Made by a program: the position numbers and the translations under genes | The notes under the pieces: generated by a model | What the model saw: only the letters and a program-made list of their open reading frames with translations | Told to the model about the DNA's origin: nothing | Databases searched by the model: none | From: Deltaproteobacteria bacterium | GTDB lineage: Bacteria > Desulfobacterota > GWC2-55-46 | DNA length: 64,000 bases | Assembly: GCA_016177845.1 (NCBI GenBank) | Contig: JACOUO010000011.1 | Coordinates: forward strand, 378,326 to 442,325 | Reading direction: 5' to 3' | Shown: one piece after another, positions 63,767-64,000 of the stretch | How positions within the stretch are numbered: position 1 is the stretch's first letter | How the letters are laid out: every line of letters begins with the position of its first letter

Positions 63767-64000
63767 CTATTCTTTTATCCTGCCCTTTCCGCGCCCTTTC
63801 GTCTGGCCGACATATTCTTTTCCGCTTCTTACATCCTGCTTGCTCTCCCTTCTCTTCTCCGTTCCCCCTCCGTTGAGTGTCGCGCCTTCGGCCTTAAGGT
63901 TCTCTATAATGGTTTCAGAGAAACCTGGTATATCTTTAAGCTCTTCCCATTTTTTAAAGTCACCGTGGTTTTTCCTGAAATCTATTATGTGCTGGGCAGC
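63767..64000 (-). CDS. small helix-hairpin-helix protein, partial (5' end outside window)
   Basis: The minus-strand frame at the right edge reads AAQHIIDFRKNHGDFKKWEEL, then KDIPGFSETIIENLKAEG, followed by a Gly-rich segment and a basic, Gly/Lys tail ending in a TAG at 63767-63769. It is the second half of the same kind of HhH unit found at 43648-43887, with a longer basic tail. The first helix and start lie outside the window. DNA binding is the likely role. Confidence 0.75.
   Translation of the reverse strand, partial: AAQHIIDFRKNHGDFKKWEELKDIPGFSETIIENLKAEGATLNGGGTEKRRESKQDVRSGKEYVGQTKGRGKGRIKE

Overview
The window is a dense, gene-rich stretch of bacterial chromosome. About 60 protein genes are almost all on the minus strand; only four supported genes, in two short blocks (42.8-43.9 kb and 60.4-62.8 kb), are on the plus strand. 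No rRNA, tRNA, phage, transposase or CRISPR array was seen. The gene content suggests a Gram-negative-type, probably anaerobic, respiratory bacterium: it has an Rnf ferredoxin:NAD+ oxidoreductase, System II (ResB/CcsB) cytochrome c maturation, a hexahaem cytochrome, RseP and HtrA, many lipoproteins, QueH, and an archaeal-type S-adenosylmethionine synthetase. A Nitrospirota (Thermodesulfovibrio-like) or deltaproteobacterial-type lineage is plausible, but this is inference from gene content and order only.

Layout, read along the minus strand from high to low coordinates. At 63.8-64 kb there is a partial HhH protein, then a methyltransferase; an Acg-type nitroreductase and a hexahaem cytochrome c lie on the plus strand at 60.4-62.8 kb. 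At 57.8-60.3 kb a GT2 glycosyltransferase, an HtrA protease and a histidine-rich membrane protein are translationally coupled. At 52.4-57.7 kb the rnfCDGEAB operon is preceded by a ZTP (pfl-type) riboswitch with its own terminator. At 46.4-52.1 kb lies the cytochrome c maturation block: PCYCGC lipoprotein, TPR lipoprotein, ResB, CcsB, terminator, then ResA-like, TlpA-like, CcdA and a glutaredoxin-like protein. At 44-46.3 kb a polyprenol-phosphate sugar synthase is paired with a TMTC-like membrane glycosyltransferase. At 42.9-43.9 kb (plus) are a methyltransferase and a small HhH protein with an apparent ATT start.

At 36.8-42.7 kb is a DUF4390-NtrY-NtrX operon plus a second sigma-54 response regulator, with an unusual hairpin-rich leader ahead of DUF4390. 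At 31.1-36.7 kb are yebC-ruvC-ruvA-ruvB-queH, the archaeal-type MAT gene, a palindromic MITE-like repeat, and a DksA/TraR-type regulator. At 23.8-31.1 kb are a radical SAM protein, a NUDIX hydrolase, a zinc-ribbon methyltransferase, a branched-chain aminotransferase, purL and purF. At 17.3-23.8 kb is an envelope/signalling cluster: SUMF1-like protein, lipoprotein, FecR-TPR protein, CHASE2 adenylate cyclase and transglutaminase-like protein. At 9.3-17.1 kb is the conserved rpsB-tsf-pyrH-frr-uppS-cdsA-dxr-rseP-tsaB run. At 1-9.1 kb is the branched-chain amino acid region: DUF465 gene-ilvD-ilvB-ilvN-ilvC, terminator, psd-pssA-leuA-leuC (partial).

Functionally the window links branched-chain amino acid synthesis, phosphatidylethanolamine synthesis, isoprenoid and undecaprenyl synthesis, translation factors, purine synthesis, Holliday-junction processing, redox envelope biology and two-component control. 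The most notable regulatory feature is the ZTP riboswitch placed in front of an energy-conserving Rnf complex.
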